A DNA stretch of 64,000 bases from Carposina sasakii (GCA_014607495.2 CP053159.1:6455501-6519500); one strand, 5' to 3'. Positions 35,801 through 48,131 are shown, counted from the stretch's first letter. Notes: generated from the sequence alone by a model not told the origin. A program made the numbers and translations.

Positions 35801-36589
35801 GGTATTTAGTTACATTACTTGTAAAGAAATTTTGAACATACCTAGAGTCAGCAAGTATAAAAGTTCAAAGTTTATGGAAAACAACAATTTAACAACAAAA
35901 TAACAATTTTAATTCGTATTTAACAACATTGAGTCCCACCAAACTGAGAGTTGGAACAAACACAAAAATTCGCCCAAACAAATGCTAATTGAAAACAATT
36001 ACCCGCTTCCCTAATTACTAATTGTCGCTAGCGATTATTTAAAGTAAAAGGTAAAAGACGGTAAACACAAAGTGCGTCGCCCCGGAGCATTTTTTTTTCA
36101 AACTAAATTATTAAGCGTCTTCTGCAATTACGCCTAATGACTTTGTCTGGGATGTTGATTAGCTGTGGGCAAAGTGAGTAGGTACTAATGGAAGTTGATT
36201 CAAACGAATCCGACTAGAAATTGTTTTCTTTAAGGTAACACGATAAGACTGGCAAAATAAATGAGTAAGGTAAAGAAAAAGTTTCATCCTACAATTTTAA
36301 AAATATATATGGTGTTTTCAAATTTCTTGTGGTTAGATTCTCTACAGTGGGCTATATCCATAACATTTCATTTAACATACCCCTTTTGTTGCATCGTAAT
36401 ATTATGTGATCTACATTTATGCATTCTTTATTTTTAATTGTAATATACGAGTATATTATATGTGTTACATAGTTGATATGCTTTATTTAAGTAAGAGGTT
36501 GGATCAGTTGTACGTGCTATGCTATATGTATTTAATTGTATCAGGCGTACGGAAGTTGAAATTTTCATCAAGGGTATATACCTACGTTC
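35801..36589. other. Mostly unassigned; partial MITE C remnant
   Basis: 36310-36400 retains the distal half of hairpin MITE C (TCTCTACAGTGGGCTA, TTTAACATACCCCTTTTGTT). The rest is featureless. Confidence 0.45.
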
Positions 36590-36707
36590 TTAAGGGCCAA
36601 TTTTTCCAAACGTCAGATAACTTTTCAGAAGAATAAAGAGAGAGAAAGACAGCATCAACTTTATTTTTCTGATTGGCTATCTGATGTTTGGAAAAATCGG
36701 CCCTTAA
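36590..36707. mobile_element. TTAA-flanked hairpin MITE, 118 bp
   Basis: TTAAGGGCCAATTTTTCCAA at the left is mirrored by TTGGAAAAATCGGCCCTTAA at the right, with inverted arms of about 30 bp. TTAA at both outer edges suggests piggyBac-type targeting. A GAGAGAGAAAGACAGC spacer lies between. The reading frame that crosses it is incidental. Confidence 0.75.
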
Positions 36708-36756
36708 CAAAATAAATATATTATATTAATGGAGAAGTGTTTTTATAAATCTATCT

Positions 36757-36872
36757 TAGTCAAACGGTAGCTCAGTGGTAAGAGCGCTAGCACGGAATGC
36801 AGAGGTCGTGGGTTCGATTCCCACTCGGGTGAAATTTTTTTTCCATTTCTTTATTAATAATTTTATAAAATA
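36757..36872 (+). repeat. SINE-1 related tRNA-headed copy
   Basis: A-box-like GGTAGCTCAGTGGTAAGAGC, B box GGTTCGATTCC, then the ATTAATAATTTTATA tail. It lacks the SINE-1 upstream body, which suggests a second subfamily. Confidence 0.75.
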
Positions 36873-37290
36873 AATATATTTACTTTTATTATGTATGCCA
36901 GTTTCGCAGCTGCCATGTTGTCGAGCGCTGCGCTGTTGGTCTTCATGTAGGCTATGTAGATGACTCGACGCGATGCCATCGCTACAAACTGCGCGAAAAC
37001 CAAATTGAAACAGAGAAGTCACTCGGTATCTTGCAATAGCAAAACAGTAGATACCTAATGCGATAGCGATTTTTGAATGATTGCGTTGCAACAGCCAATT
37101 CTCTTTCTATTTGGGCTATTTATTTCATACCCAGTGACCTGAGCAGTGCGACCAGTCATTTGTCGCTACCAACAAAATGTACCTATAAGGCTCTAATGAG
37201 TTATTTTCCTACCTGTCGCTCGACCAATTTGGCGGCGTGACCAGCACAGATAGTACTGCTGTGCTCGTCTGGTGAAATATAGCTCTTATT
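36873..37290. other. No supported feature
   Basis: Moderately GC-richer patch (36900-37000), no identified function. Confidence 0.4.
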
Positions 37291-37700
37291 AACCCCCGAC
37301 GCAAAAACGACGGGGTGTTATAAGTTTGACGTGTCTGTGTGTGTGTGTGTGTGTAAATGTGTATGTGCTGTCTGTGGCATCGTACCTCCCAAACGGATGA
37401 TCCGATTTTAATGCGGTTTTTTTTTTGTTTAAAAGGTATATCAGTCGAGAGTGTTCTTAGCTATGTTTGGTGGAAATCGGTTCAGGGCTTCAAGGTCATC
37501 AGGTCGTTTGTTAGGTGTGATAGGAATGTTACACGCTCAGTTTGCTTGCAAGCATATGTGGGATCTGACATTTGAAACACTAATATCTTCTGGAACCACT
37601 GAGCTGGTTTGCTGTTAGGGCTCGAAGATAGGAGACGTAACCCTGGACTGCCTTTTAGTAAACCCATCGAGTTTGGGCTCTTTGGATTTGTCTTAACTAG
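37291..37700 (+). repeat. Repeat starting AACCCCCGACGCAAAAACGA
   Basis: A start motif AACCCCCGAC...GGGGTGTTATAAG, a (GT)n run at 37337-37355, then CCGATTTTAATGCGG and GGAAATCGGTTCAGG segments. I know this architecture from dispersed lepidopteran repeats; no end was identified with confidence. It shares the CCCCCGAC start motif with the fold-back element at 38006. Confidence 0.5.
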
Positions 37701-38586
37701 TTCTCTTTATGTTTCTAATTGACGAGGACCTGATGCTGGAAATCTGGAACCTCTGATAAACCAATTTATATTTTGCTGAAAATCTAGAATGACCAAAGTT
37801 TAATCTTTATTGTTTCTTAACCTCTGCAATTCTCCCAGAGCCAGTTTGTCATAAGGATTGTTAAACAGCTTCCTTTGGTCGAGATCGCATATAGCGACCC
37901 CATCTAAACTTTTTACGCGGCGAAAAATAAAATAAATTAAATTAAAGAATGAAAAATTAAGGAGCTCCTTCAAAAAGCATGAAATAAAAATTTAATTTAA
38001 AATTTAAAAAACCCCCGACCCTAAAAAGTTCGCAATCATTATGAAAAAAGGTTTAAAATGCTAAACCCTATAAAAAGCAAAAAATAACTTTTAAAACTAC
38101 GTAAGTACCAACTAAAGCATGTCAGACTATCTACTCGGGACTTTGTGCCACCTTTATGTCGGAGGCATAACCGCTAATTTTCAAACTGCAAATGATTATC
38201 TTGGCCTGCTGTTGACCGTACGTATGAAATTTTTTATTTAATTTTGTCGCGTCGGGGGACCGCTTTTTCCCTTCAAAAATACTTACCTAAATCGAATGAA
38301 TCACAACATTCGTATTTAAAAAAATCACCTATCTAAACAAAATTATATTTATAATTACTGATATAGTGTTTTAAAGTAAGTAGGTATTCAGAATTAAAGT
38401 GAAGTAAGCTATTAAAATTATATTTGTATAACAATGGGATTGAGGTCTTCTTAATGTGTGCTTCTAACGTTAGGCTAATAAATTAGAGCGGTCCCCCGAC
38501 TCGACAAAATTTAATCAAAAATTTCATACGTACGGTCAACAGCAGGCCCAGATAACCATTTGCTGTTCAAAATTAGCGGTTATGCC

Positions 38587-40453
38587 TAGGGTTACCACCC
38601 GTACTATATTATATAGTATCGTGCTATATTTTAGTCCATTGTACTATATGTTATAGAAAAATAATATAGTACGAATAATAGTATATTTTCATCGGTAATT
38701 AATTTTTCGCGCTTTTTTGTTTAACTGTGACTGGAGCGCACCCACAATGTAGCGTTGCGAATTTCAGAACGAAACGCATTCACGTTGTTCGTTGCTCTGA
38801 CGTGGCGGCAAGTAAACATAAACTATATTAAAAACCATAATTCGAGAGACTAGTTTAACAAGTAAGTGACAGATTACCAGAATTAGAAAAAATGTAATAG
38901 TGACGTTATAGTCGATATGATTATAATCAATTAAGACTTGACTGTATAAATTGATTGAAATTGACAAAATTTCATATTATAGGTACATAGTTCATTTCAA
39001 CTCCAATGAAGAATAAGGACTTATGCTGGAACACAAATACTGTTATACGGATTGCAAAAACGTACCCTAAAGGGGATGCTAATAGAGATTTTAACTTCGT
39101 GTTTCGACAGCATTATAACATTTTTGTTCTCTAGTATTATTACTCCAGCAGAGTCAAGTAGGTTACTTCGTGAAAAGTGTGCTATCGGCAATATTAACAT
39201 TTTCATCGTTCAAAATGAAAAGGAAATAATATAACGAATTCCAAAAATACAAACAAGAAACTTTCTTGTATTATATTGTAATATTATACCTTGTACTGTA
39301 AATTAATTAAGAATTTGATTATTTTAATCAAAAAAAGCGGGTGGGGCTGTGTCGGGGCACACGGCCGTTGGTTTTAACGTGAAACGTCTATGTTAGCGAA
39401 TCGCTTTTAAAGTAAAAGATTGAAATGAAAACAAGATGGACGCTGTTTTAAGTATTTTAATAAAAAAAGAACAGGTACGTAATAGAAACATAAAATACAT
39501 AGCAAATGTTTATATATTTATTGTCACTTTCTGGTTATTTTAAATAGCAGCCGCCCACGACTTCGTCCGCGTGAGGGGGCGTTGTACCCGTGCGAAGCCG
39601 GGCAAGTTGTTGTATAGACTGTAGCCTTCCTTGATAAATGGGCTATCTAACACTGAAAGAATTTTTCAAATCAGACCAGTAGTTCCTGAGATTAGCGCGT
39701 TCAAACAAACAAACAAACAAACTCTTCAGCTTTATAATATTAGTATAGATATAAATACTGTCCAAATTACACTTATTTTTGTATAAATCAATCGGTTCAA
39801 ATAAACTTGACAAACACACGAAAGAATCACCACGCTATAAAGTCGGAGTCACGAGTTACACTGAATAGAAACAAGCGTGAGCGCCGGTTTCGCACAGTTA
39901 TCGCAGTATCCCTCCCCCGCCGCCCCGCTTGACCCCGACACGAACTCAATGTCATAACAGCGAGCTGACTATATAAGTGAAATATTTACACCACATTTTT
40001 GTTTCTAAGACCAATAGTTTTTTAATTATTAAGGGACGATGATATAGACCTTTTCGTTACGGTCCAGTTTTTAAACCTGGTACCCGTATGTGTCGGCGCG
40101 ATTTTAAAGACGTTTCACGTCAAAAATATACACACACGTAAAATACCAATCTGTATTTTAAAAATACCCCGATCATATATAAAAATAACAGCATTACCCC
40201 GACCATGGCAACATTTGTGCAAAATTAACTGTCAAACTAGTCTCTCGAATTATGGTTTCGAGTATACTTGGCAGTATTGGGCTTAGTTTACTTAGCCTTT
40301 CCCGAAAGGGATAAATTACACATGGAAAACTAAATATTACAAAAAATAAATGTGTACTATTTTTTTTTCTTGAATTTCCCTATAGTACTATATTTTTTGC
40401 TATGTTTTGAAAAAAAAATGCTATTTTTCCTTCAAAAAAAGGTGGCAACCCTA
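38587..40453. mobile_element. hAT-like non-autonomous element with 8-bp target duplication
   Basis: Termini TAGGGTTACCACC and GGTGGCAACCCTA are inverted repeats (one mismatch), flanked by exact direct copies of GTTATGCC at 38579-38586 and 40454-40461. An 8-bp duplication plus a YAGGG-type end is diagnostic of the hAT superfamily. Inside, a 25-bp inverted pair (38832-38857 and 40232-40256, AAACTAGTCTCTCG type) and a 794-bp unit are nested. No transposase is visible. Confidence 0.85.
39333..40126. mobile_element. 794-bp repeated unit, copy 1
   Basis: Matches 52533-53326 with three substitutions noticed by eye over 794 bp (39605, 39634, 40035 regions). Near-terminal sequences ACGTGAAACGTCT (left) and AGACGTTTCACGT (right) form an inverted pair, and both copies sit between A-runs. 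It contains, in reverse, a Helitron-like segment (39548-39751: AAACAAACAAACAAACAAAC, CGCCCACGACTTCGTCCGCG). Confidence 0.85.
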
Positions 40454-40620
40454 GTTATGCCTCCAACATAAAGGTGGCACAAAATCCCAAGTAGATAGTC
40501 TGACATGCTTTAGTTGGTACTTACGTAGTGTTACAAGTTATTTTTTGCTTTTTATAGGGTTTAGCATTTTAAACCTTTTCTCATAATGGTTGCGTACTTT
40601 TTTTGGGTCGGGGTTTTTTT

Positions 40621-42304
40621 TATTGTATATGTGATCAGCGATATTTTTTCAATTTATGAGTCATATAGATATATGGTACCAAAATTTTGTGAAGGTCTAT
40701 AATTAGGCCCCATTGTATCTTAGAAGAAAAATTTCAACAGATCCTGGGCCTTTTTTATTAGTTATGCATGTGTCGGGCACAATAATTCCGCCAATGTCAC
40801 GTAGAAGTCCTGGGCCTTAACAAGCAAGTATTCCTTTTAAAAAAAATTTACTCACAGTAAAATAACTTGCAACTTGTAAAACAGATTTTTTTTTTTACAA
40901 AGTCATATTTTGAAAAGTGTACATTCTTTCATACTTTAAACTATGGCGTAACAGGTCACGTACGGGTAGCCTCAATTTATCAGCTATCAGCGCGCGTGTG
41001 GTCCCTGCCTTAGACGCCGCGGGAATATTTACTTCGTCACGATTGTTCCTAGAAGTCAATGTAAATGAAGCCTTACGTATGTCGTAGAAGACCTATGTAA
41101 ACAAAAACTGAAATTCAATTTACATTATGTAGAGAAACTTAGAGTTAAAGGGAAAAGTAGATCTTTTTGTTGTTCAGGTCGAAAGTAATACCTACTTATT
41201 TATTAATTATTCACATTATAATAAATGTTTTCCATCTGGCTCCGCTATTTTAAATGTGGCTGTATAGCCATGTGTTTCATACTATGACTCGCACTGTCAA
41301 ATAGTGATTAGAACTCATATAGAACCAAGCTTCTAACTCTACCCGCGCTCTACAGAACTACAGAACACTTTATACTCTCTACACGCTCCAGTACGGCAAA
41401 ATCGCCTAGTTTTCAGATTTGATTGTATTCGTTAGCATACAGGTAACATAAAAGTATGAGTTATTGTTATATCCAAACAAAAACAATAGAACTGAATGAA
41501 ATTGTTATAAATCTTTTTTTTTCATATTCGTCAAGTCCATTGGAGTCGTTGCAAAAAAGATATTTTTATCAACAAAAGTTATGAATCGGAATAAAAAATG
41601 AGCGACATCTGTTGGCAAATTGAACAAAGTTAACAATTAACATAACAAGTACGAGCATCCATGTACGAGCGTCGCACAGCGTCGGATGTTCTTTTTTCAT
41701 ATTCGTACACGCATTCTGACATGTAAAAATCATTGAGTTACTAATAAGTACTACATTATACATCAATGGTAATAAGTAGCCTGCTATTTCATAGGTTGAT
41801 CTTGACGTGTAATACATTCATACAAAGATTACACACAGCAGTATTCCCAAGAATCGGTTAGCCAGAACTCGCAGGATCGCGGAGGAGTTCCTTCAGCCAT
41901 ATTTATAGCACAGCGGAGTCAGATGTTTAAAAGCAGTGATAAGTTGCTAGCTCACCTATATTATTATTCTAGTGAACTTAATATTAGCAAAAGTATTAAT
42001 ATTAGTAAAAGTAGAGAAAAGTTGACCCAATTCACTAAATTAATACATACCTAAACAATTCAGTAGAAGGCTATTTTGATGCAGTACTCAACTAGTACAA
42101 ACAGGAGGCTGCACAAGCGAGAGAGTAGATTTCCCTGGAGACCATTAAATTACGAGTTTCCATATAGGCCACAGAAGGTATCTGGTACCTAATTTAAATT
42201 TTGGTGGTATTGTTTTTGATTTTTGAATACTTGCCGGCTAACTCAGCCGGCGGCGCATAATACAATTATAATGTTATTGCAGTTCAATGGTAATGCAGTT
42301 CATG
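40621..42304. other. No supported feature
   Basis: AT-rich. A short GC-richer patch at 40960-41050. An 82-codon minus frame (41817-41569) lacks any signature. Confidence 0.4.
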
Positions 42305-42314
42305 AGTAGGTATT

Positions 42315-42420
42315 TTATTTTATTTTTTATTTTATTTGGAAAACAAACAGTCTAAGGTATACGAGTATTTGACCGTGGAAAGGCAAAAACGCTCAGGCGC
42401 CATCTTTTTCCACCTCTTTT
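42315..42420 (-). mobile_element. Possible LINE 3' tail (minus)
   Basis: T-rich TATTTTATTTGGAAAACAAA then unique sequence. On the minus strand this is a retroposon end with an AAATAAAAT tail. Weak. Confidence 0.3.
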
Positions 42421-42754
42421 CCAAATGAGTTAAATAGATCAATCGACGTCTTTTTGTCTGAGTCGATTAGTATATACTAGAATCATATTTTTAGCGGCGT
42501 TTTAGCATTTCGATTGTCTATCGAGTCGAGTTTGTAATTCATAATAAGGGATTTAGTTGAAACATAATTTATTTTCCAATAGGTTGAAATTCAACTGAAT
42601 CGGAGGCTGTATTATTTTGATCGTAAACATAATAATTTTTGGTAATGAAGCCAATCGAATGTTATTAATAAACGTCTGGATCTGGACGATATTTCAATCC
42701 ACTTGGAATAAAATTATTGAAATTATATTAAACTACAGAACAAGCCCATCGATT

Positions 42755-42818
42755 GGTACTCTTTCACGTAAAAACCACTGAACGAATTTTGATTACACTT
42801 AGCATGTTTATAGCTTAG
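42755..42818 (+). mobile_element. Helitron-like element, 5' piece (host of LTR insertion)
   Basis: ACTCTTTCACGTAAAAACCA and the following TGAACGAATTTTGATTACAC match the body of the Helitron-like copy at 22560-22620. The sequence stops at the LTR start. Its 3' piece resumes at 48708. Confidence 0.65.
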
Positions 42819-43259
42819 TGTTACAGTTTACAGTCAGCACCACATCATACATATGAATATATAGCGTACCTTATAATATTAATTATTATTATTATATAAA
42901 GTCCATTGATTAAAGGCTATATTTTATAAAAGTAGCTATTATGACTCCTGCAATATTGTTCTGGGAGGTTGCGATGGTTGTATAAATAGCAGGGTAGAAA
43001 CTAAATGGTGTCACTTTATTCTTGACTGTTGAGTTTGTAAGACGTTACTCTGCTCGATCTCTGTTCTATTTAAAACATTGCAACGATATAATCTATTTAC
43101 GGCGAATCGGGTTTCTTGCTGCTTCTTTCCCCGAATGTTATATCGCCTGAAGCAGCTTTAACTGTATAAGTGATAAATAAATAGTTCTACATAGCAACTG
43201 CGATGTTTGACTCCGCATCCTGAATATACTGCTGCGCCAACGAGTAATCATCGGTGACA
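42819..43259 (+). repeat. 5' long terminal repeat
   Basis: 441 bp, TG...CA, with TATAAATA at 42981-42988 and AATAAA at 43176-43181 in the order expected of U3-R-U5. Identical to 48267-48707. Confidence 0.85.
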
Positions 43260-43276
43260 CTTCAGAAGTGGGATGC
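43260..43276 (+). promoter_or_regulatory. Probable primer-binding site (tRNA-Leu-like)
   Basis: TCAGAAGTGGGAT at 43262-43274 is complementary to ATCCCACTTCTGA, which is the 3' arm of eukaryotic tRNA-Leu(CAA) as I remember it. It begins 2 bp after the LTR. The terminal CCA complement is not matched, so the call is good but not perfect. Confidence 0.6.
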
Positions 43277-44864
43277 CGGAAAATAAACCCGCCCTGCCCA
43301 CGGGTGACGACTGCAAGAAAAGATTTGCGAAACATGGCAAAATCGGTGAAGAATGTACACAAAAGGATGGAATTTTTTTTTTTATGGACAACTGGAATAT
43401 ATTCAACATGAAACAACAAGAAACTGGAGAAACAAGAAGATGAAGACAATGTAATTACTAGAACCCAATCAATGATGCTGCTGTACTACCTAAATTCCAT
43501 GCTGTTGCTGTTGCTGTTAAGAGCGCCAGTGTCAAGATCTTTTAATGTCCATCTGCAGTGGGAGCCGATTCCGCATCACAACTTAAAGGTTAGATATATT
43601 TGTTTGTTAGCTCTGCTTATGTGGATACTTATACCAAAATCCTTGCTTCATACCGTACCGTTGGTACGTGATTTTTATTTTAGTGTAGTTTACGGTTAGC
43701 GTAGGTTACCGTACGTAAATGTCGTACCTACCAAAAAGAAAAACTATGTTAGTTGCACAAACAGTACGTAAAGAATATTCGTATCAATTTTTACAAAAAT
43801 CTCGGTGCACAAAATGTATTATGCGTTTGACTTTATTGGGGTATCTAAGTATTTCAAATAATGTTCCGTTATTAAGTTTTAATTACCACGGCAGGTATGT
43901 TTGACTAGCAAGATTTATTTAGTTAAATTTAAACAATAATGTCAGTCCATAATCGGGAATATTGTTATACTAAAATATGTAAACTATAAATGCATAAGTA
44001 GATTGTATTGGTGGTTTGTCCTGTTGGAAAATGAAGATTTTTGTCAGCAAACATGTTTTTATTACGTGGAGTTTTGTAGTAATTTACTTACATGCTATTT
44101 AAAATATAGGTACTTTGAAATCTACCCACACTAGGGTAATTATCGTTAAGATAATTTGGTTCTAAATTATGTTCTCTTGTTTCATGATCTAACATGCATC
44201 GGTGTTCATGGTTATTTTTCCGGAGACCGTCGCCACCGCTTGGGGCCGTACGGGGGTAATCTGTGGGCCGTACAGAAGAGCACCTGGCTGTTGTGGCGTA
44301 TCAGAAGCTGCTTATTCTGGGTAAGATCGAAACATGTAATTTGTTTAATATGCTGTGTGAATTTTGCAACTTTAATCTAATAGTTTATGACAGTTTTTCA
44401 AGATACGGCTTTCGTGTATCCATGTCGTTATCATAATAAGTTACGACCCGTTTTATTATATTATGTGTAGATATGATACGAATAATATTCACCTTACAAT
44501 AGATTCAAACCATGGGGTGTAGTAGCATAAATGAGAGACTTTTGTCTGGGCTTTATGTTTCTGGGCTTGATTGTTGGCATCTTCTTGCTACGCCATGCTT
44601 AGTATTTGGGTAGGTGATAAGAGACTTTTGAGAAACTATATGATATTGAGTATGTGTACTGACACACGAAAGTATTATTTAGTATTCATTGCAACTACAA
44701 TATAATTATTTGATCCTTATATATTTAGCGGGTATGCCGTTATTAGCAATCGTGATAAATAGGAAATGGAAGGTAAATGCGGCATAGCAATACGATACCC
44801 TAGTTTCTATAGTAGGTATATAGATAAATTAGGTAGTACACTCGTAATAATGCCATGCATCTTG
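43277..44864 (+). other. Non-coding 5' interior of the LTR element
   Basis: Contains only short frames (75, 61 and 74 codons on plus, 103 on minus) without family motifs. A GC-richer patch at 44200-44325 ends in CTG|GTAAGA, a good splice donor, and a potential donor AAAG|GTTAG lies at about 43589. With the acceptor-like TTTTATTTTACAG at 48206 these could form a spliced non-coding transcript. Confidence 0.4.
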
Positions 44865-45560
44865 GTAATACAGTTTGCTAGTGCAATTTTAGGATACAAT
44901 TTAACGATGCAGTTTCATAATGCACTTTAACACTGCGTTAAAACATTCGAGTTTCTGAAGTTCACAACAGTGTTGGTTAGAAATTATTAGTTTAGATATG
45001 CAGTTTTCCTATTAAATTTTTGAGTGCAGTTTAACAATGCAAATAGCAGTGTAGTTAGCTATGTAATTGAGCAATGCGGTTATAATACGGTATAAAGTTT
45101 GGTAAAACTATCTAGAGATGCAGTTCACTCTTTAGGTTAGAAATGCAGTTGACTAAACAATATACCTATAGAGATACAGTTAGAAGTACAATTAACTATA
45201 GTTAGAGGTGCGGTTAACTACGATTAGAAGTGCAGTTAACTAATATAGTAAAAGTTTTAGTTAACTATACAGTTAAGAGTTATACTAACAATACAGTTTA
45301 GAGTTTTAGTTAAATATACAGTTTAGAGTTGCAGCTGACTATACAGTTTAGACATACAATTAAATATAATTTAGAGTTGCAGTTAACTATACAAGTTAGA
45401 GATGCTTTAACCATAGTTTGAAAATGCAGTTAACTATACAGTTTAAGGATGCAATTAAGTACATAGTTTGAGGATACAGTTAACAATACAGTCTAGAGAT
45501 GCAGGTGAACTTAACTATACAGTATAAGATGCAGATAACTGTACAGTTTAAACAATTGAG
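44865..45560 (+). repeat. Degenerate GCAGTTAACTATACAGTTTAGA array
   Basis: Roughly thirty imperfect units of 20-25 bp built on GCAGTTAACTATACAGTTTA fill 700 bp. Units vary in length and sequence, so this is an old or error-prone array, in contrast with the identical LTRs around it. Confidence 0.75.
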
Positions 45561-45915
45561 TTTGAAGAATAAATCAATAAATTAAAAATAAATAAATAAT
45601 TTAAAATAAATTTAAATAAATAAATAAATTTAAATAAATGAATTTAAATAAATGAATTTAAATAAATGAATTTAAATAAATGAATTTAAATAAATGAATT
45701 TAAATAAATAAATTTTAATAAATAAATTTTAAGATAAATAACTTAAAATAAATAATTTAAAATAAATTATTTAAAATAAATTTAAGTAAATAAATAAATT
45801 TATAATAAACTTAAATAAATAAATAAATTTAAATACAAAATTTAAATAAAATAAATATAAAATAAATATAAAATAAATAAATATAAAATAAAAAGATATA
45901 AAATAAATTAAATAA
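45561..45915 (+). repeat. AT microsatellite with 14-bp AAATAAATGAATTT core
   Basis: Several consecutive AAATAAATGAATTT units at about 45630-45700, then shorter AAATAAAT and ATAAAATAAAT variants. It splits the GCAGTT-type array into two parts. Confidence 0.8.
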
Positions 45916-46470
45916 AGTTTAGCACTGTAACTTAGTGGTGCAGTTCAGAAATACAATTAAGCGATGTCCCTTAGAAATACAAAGTAGTTAGCAATGCTGT
46001 TAAACAATGCAATGCATTTAAAGTTTACAGATTAGGAATACTGTTTAGTAAAGCAACCTAGCAACCTATAGACAGGTTAGCAATACTAATAAAACCCAGC
46101 AATGTATAGAAAGTATATGAATACATACATATAACATACATATAATCACGCCTTTATCCCTTACGGGGTAGGCAGAGCACCAAGGGCCGTTAGAACCACA
46201 TGGTGCCACTTCTGACCAATTTTAAATACAAGTTTATGAATACAAGTTCACAAAATCAGTTTAACAATCCAGATGAGCCAGGCAGTTTAAGAATATGTTT
46301 GAATCACACCGGTTAGCAATAAATACAGTTTAGTAATATGGTTTAATAATCCAATTTTACAATGAAATGTAACAGTGTAGACCTGAACTGTAACTTAGTA
46401 GTTAAATTAATATTCATATTACAGTATAGAAATACTTTGCGATGATAGATATAATACAACAGGAAGTTAA
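45916..46470 (+). repeat. Second part of the GCAGTT-type array
   Basis: More dispersed units (TGCAGTTCAGAAATACAATT, CAGTTTAGTAATATGGTTTA). A separate small repeat (CACGCCTTTATCCCTTACGG) interrupts it at about 46146-46180. Confidence 0.6.
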
Positions 46471-47204
46471 CATAATAATGCTAACATAATAGCATAATAA
46501 ATATAAATAAAACATCGTGAAAATATTTAGCAAATTTAATGTGCCTCTGCAAAAGTCTGGTGCAGTTTCAATAAAATAAACCAGTTCGACTAATGTAGAT
46601 CACTTAGAATAATAACGTACCATATGAGAAGTAGGTACCTACGGTTAATGGTGTTAACAAGTCGTAGATACTGCTAGTAAGAAAATTTTTATTAAGGTTA
46701 TTCAATTGAGTTCTAGATTTCTAATATTAGTTCAATGTGAAGCTAGTAAAATTTATAAAATAATTAGGAAAAATTACGGGGAATGTTAAAACTTACTGGT
46801 TTAAGGCTATGTTTGAGGAAAGTATATTACACAATGATATGAATAGTGCCTAGAACTAAGTAAAGTCTATCACTGAGCTTTAACTGAAACCTGTAGAACT
46901 TGTCTTGATGTTGTATATGTGACTTAGTCTCTGTGACATAACCCACATTGTGATGTATTCAATCTATGTCTCCTAAACAAGAATCTACTCCTACTTAAGA
47001 AATGGAAACACCTTAGAGTTTTCAACCTTGTTCCAGCTATTCTCCTCTATGCTTGTACCGAAAATAATAATATTAAGTGTCTTTGTGACGTATGATCTAT
47101 ATGACGATGTTGTGTCTGAATTATCTATAGAAAAAAGGAATGAATTATTTACCTATTTATTGCAATTATTATACTTCTAGTTAGGTACAAAAAGGGGGAA
47201 TCGT

Positions 47205-47360
47205 CATCGTTTTCAGCCAATTGCAGTCCACTACGGGATGTACGCCTCCACCAGAGCACGTCACACTACTTGATCTCTCATTTTGTCATCAAATCACTGC
47301 CAGCCCCATTCTTTAAGTCATCAGTCTATCTGGCTGGAGCGCGTGCAACGCTACGCTTAC
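47205..47360 (-). mobile_element. RTE-type LINE 3' fragment inside the LTR element
   Basis: CAGCCAATTGCAGTCCACTA, GGGATGTACGCCTCCACCAG and TATCTGGCTGGAGCGCGTGC are diverged forms of RTE LINE 3' sequence, in minus orientation. A nested, older-looking passenger. Confidence 0.6.
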
Positions 47361-47814
47361 CGATGATATTAAAAAAAAATAAGGGGAAATAGAATAAACA
47401 AAACAATAAAATAATTTCAGTGTAGGATAATAACTTAAATATTATACATAGGTACTTTTACAAGCTTCAGAAAGTTAATTACAATGAACTTATAAGCCCC
47501 AAATAGTTAGCCAACTTCTGTAAAAAAAAAATGTACTATGTGAACCCTCCAAACTTAAGCGATTCGTTCGCCCACTATAATTGATCAGCTACTACTTCTC
47601 TACTTGGAATGCATGATTATAATAATTGACTCTACAAATAAGTAGATAAATAAATACTTTTAGTACACACAGTTAAAAATGAAATAAGACTTAAGTACCC
47701 GAATCAAAACGAAAGAATCGCATACCTACCCGTTTGCAAAAGATGAAGACAAAGAATAATGCAGTTTACTGTCAGGTCTGCCATTATAACGACAGTGTGC
47801 TTCCATAATTATTA

Positions 47815-48131
47815 TAACGTTGTCTATGTGACGCTGTCTATGTGACCCTGTCTATGTGACGCTCGCTGTCTGTGACGCTCGCTGTCTATATGACGCTGTC
47901 TATGTGACGCTGTCTATGTGACGCTGTCTATGTGACGTTGTCTATGTAACGCTGTCTATGTGACCCTGTCTAGGTGACGCTGTCTATGTGACCCTGTCTA
48001 TGTGACGCTGTCTATGTGACACTGTCTATGTGACGCTGTCTATATGATGCTGTCTATGTGACACTATCCATATGACGCTGTCTATGTGACACTGTCCATA
48101 TGACGCTGTCTATGTGACACTGTCTATGTGA
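47815..48131 (+). repeat. 14-bp minisatellite, about 22 units
   Basis: Consensus GCTGTCTATGTGAC, repeated head to tail with few variants (CCCTGTCTATGTGAC, TATATGAC). One register break at 47865-47885 includes a GCTCGCTGTC variant. The repeats abut with no spacers, so this is not a CRISPR-like array. Confidence 0.9.

Larger units (their letters stand above)
38006..40620. mobile_element. Fold-back element with about 258-bp arms, interrupted
   Basis: The left arm 38006-38263 is the inverted counterpart of 38489-38586 joined to 40462-40620. Landmarks: CCAACTAAAGCATGTCAGAC (left) and GTCTGACATGCTTTAGTTGG (right); GGTCAACAGCAGGCC (right) and GGCCTGCTGTTGACC (left). The right arm is split by a hAT-like insertion. 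Without that insertion the element would be about 740 bp. No coding capacity. Confidence 0.85.

Noticed and set aside
43138..43449. 103-codon minus-strand frame
   Set aside because: It spans the 5' LTR end and leader of the LTR element, has no motif and runs antisense to the promoter signals.
47815..48131. Regular short repeats resembling a CRISPR array
   Set aside because: Units of 14 bp abut with no unique spacers, and the genome is clearly eukaryotic. It is a minisatellite.
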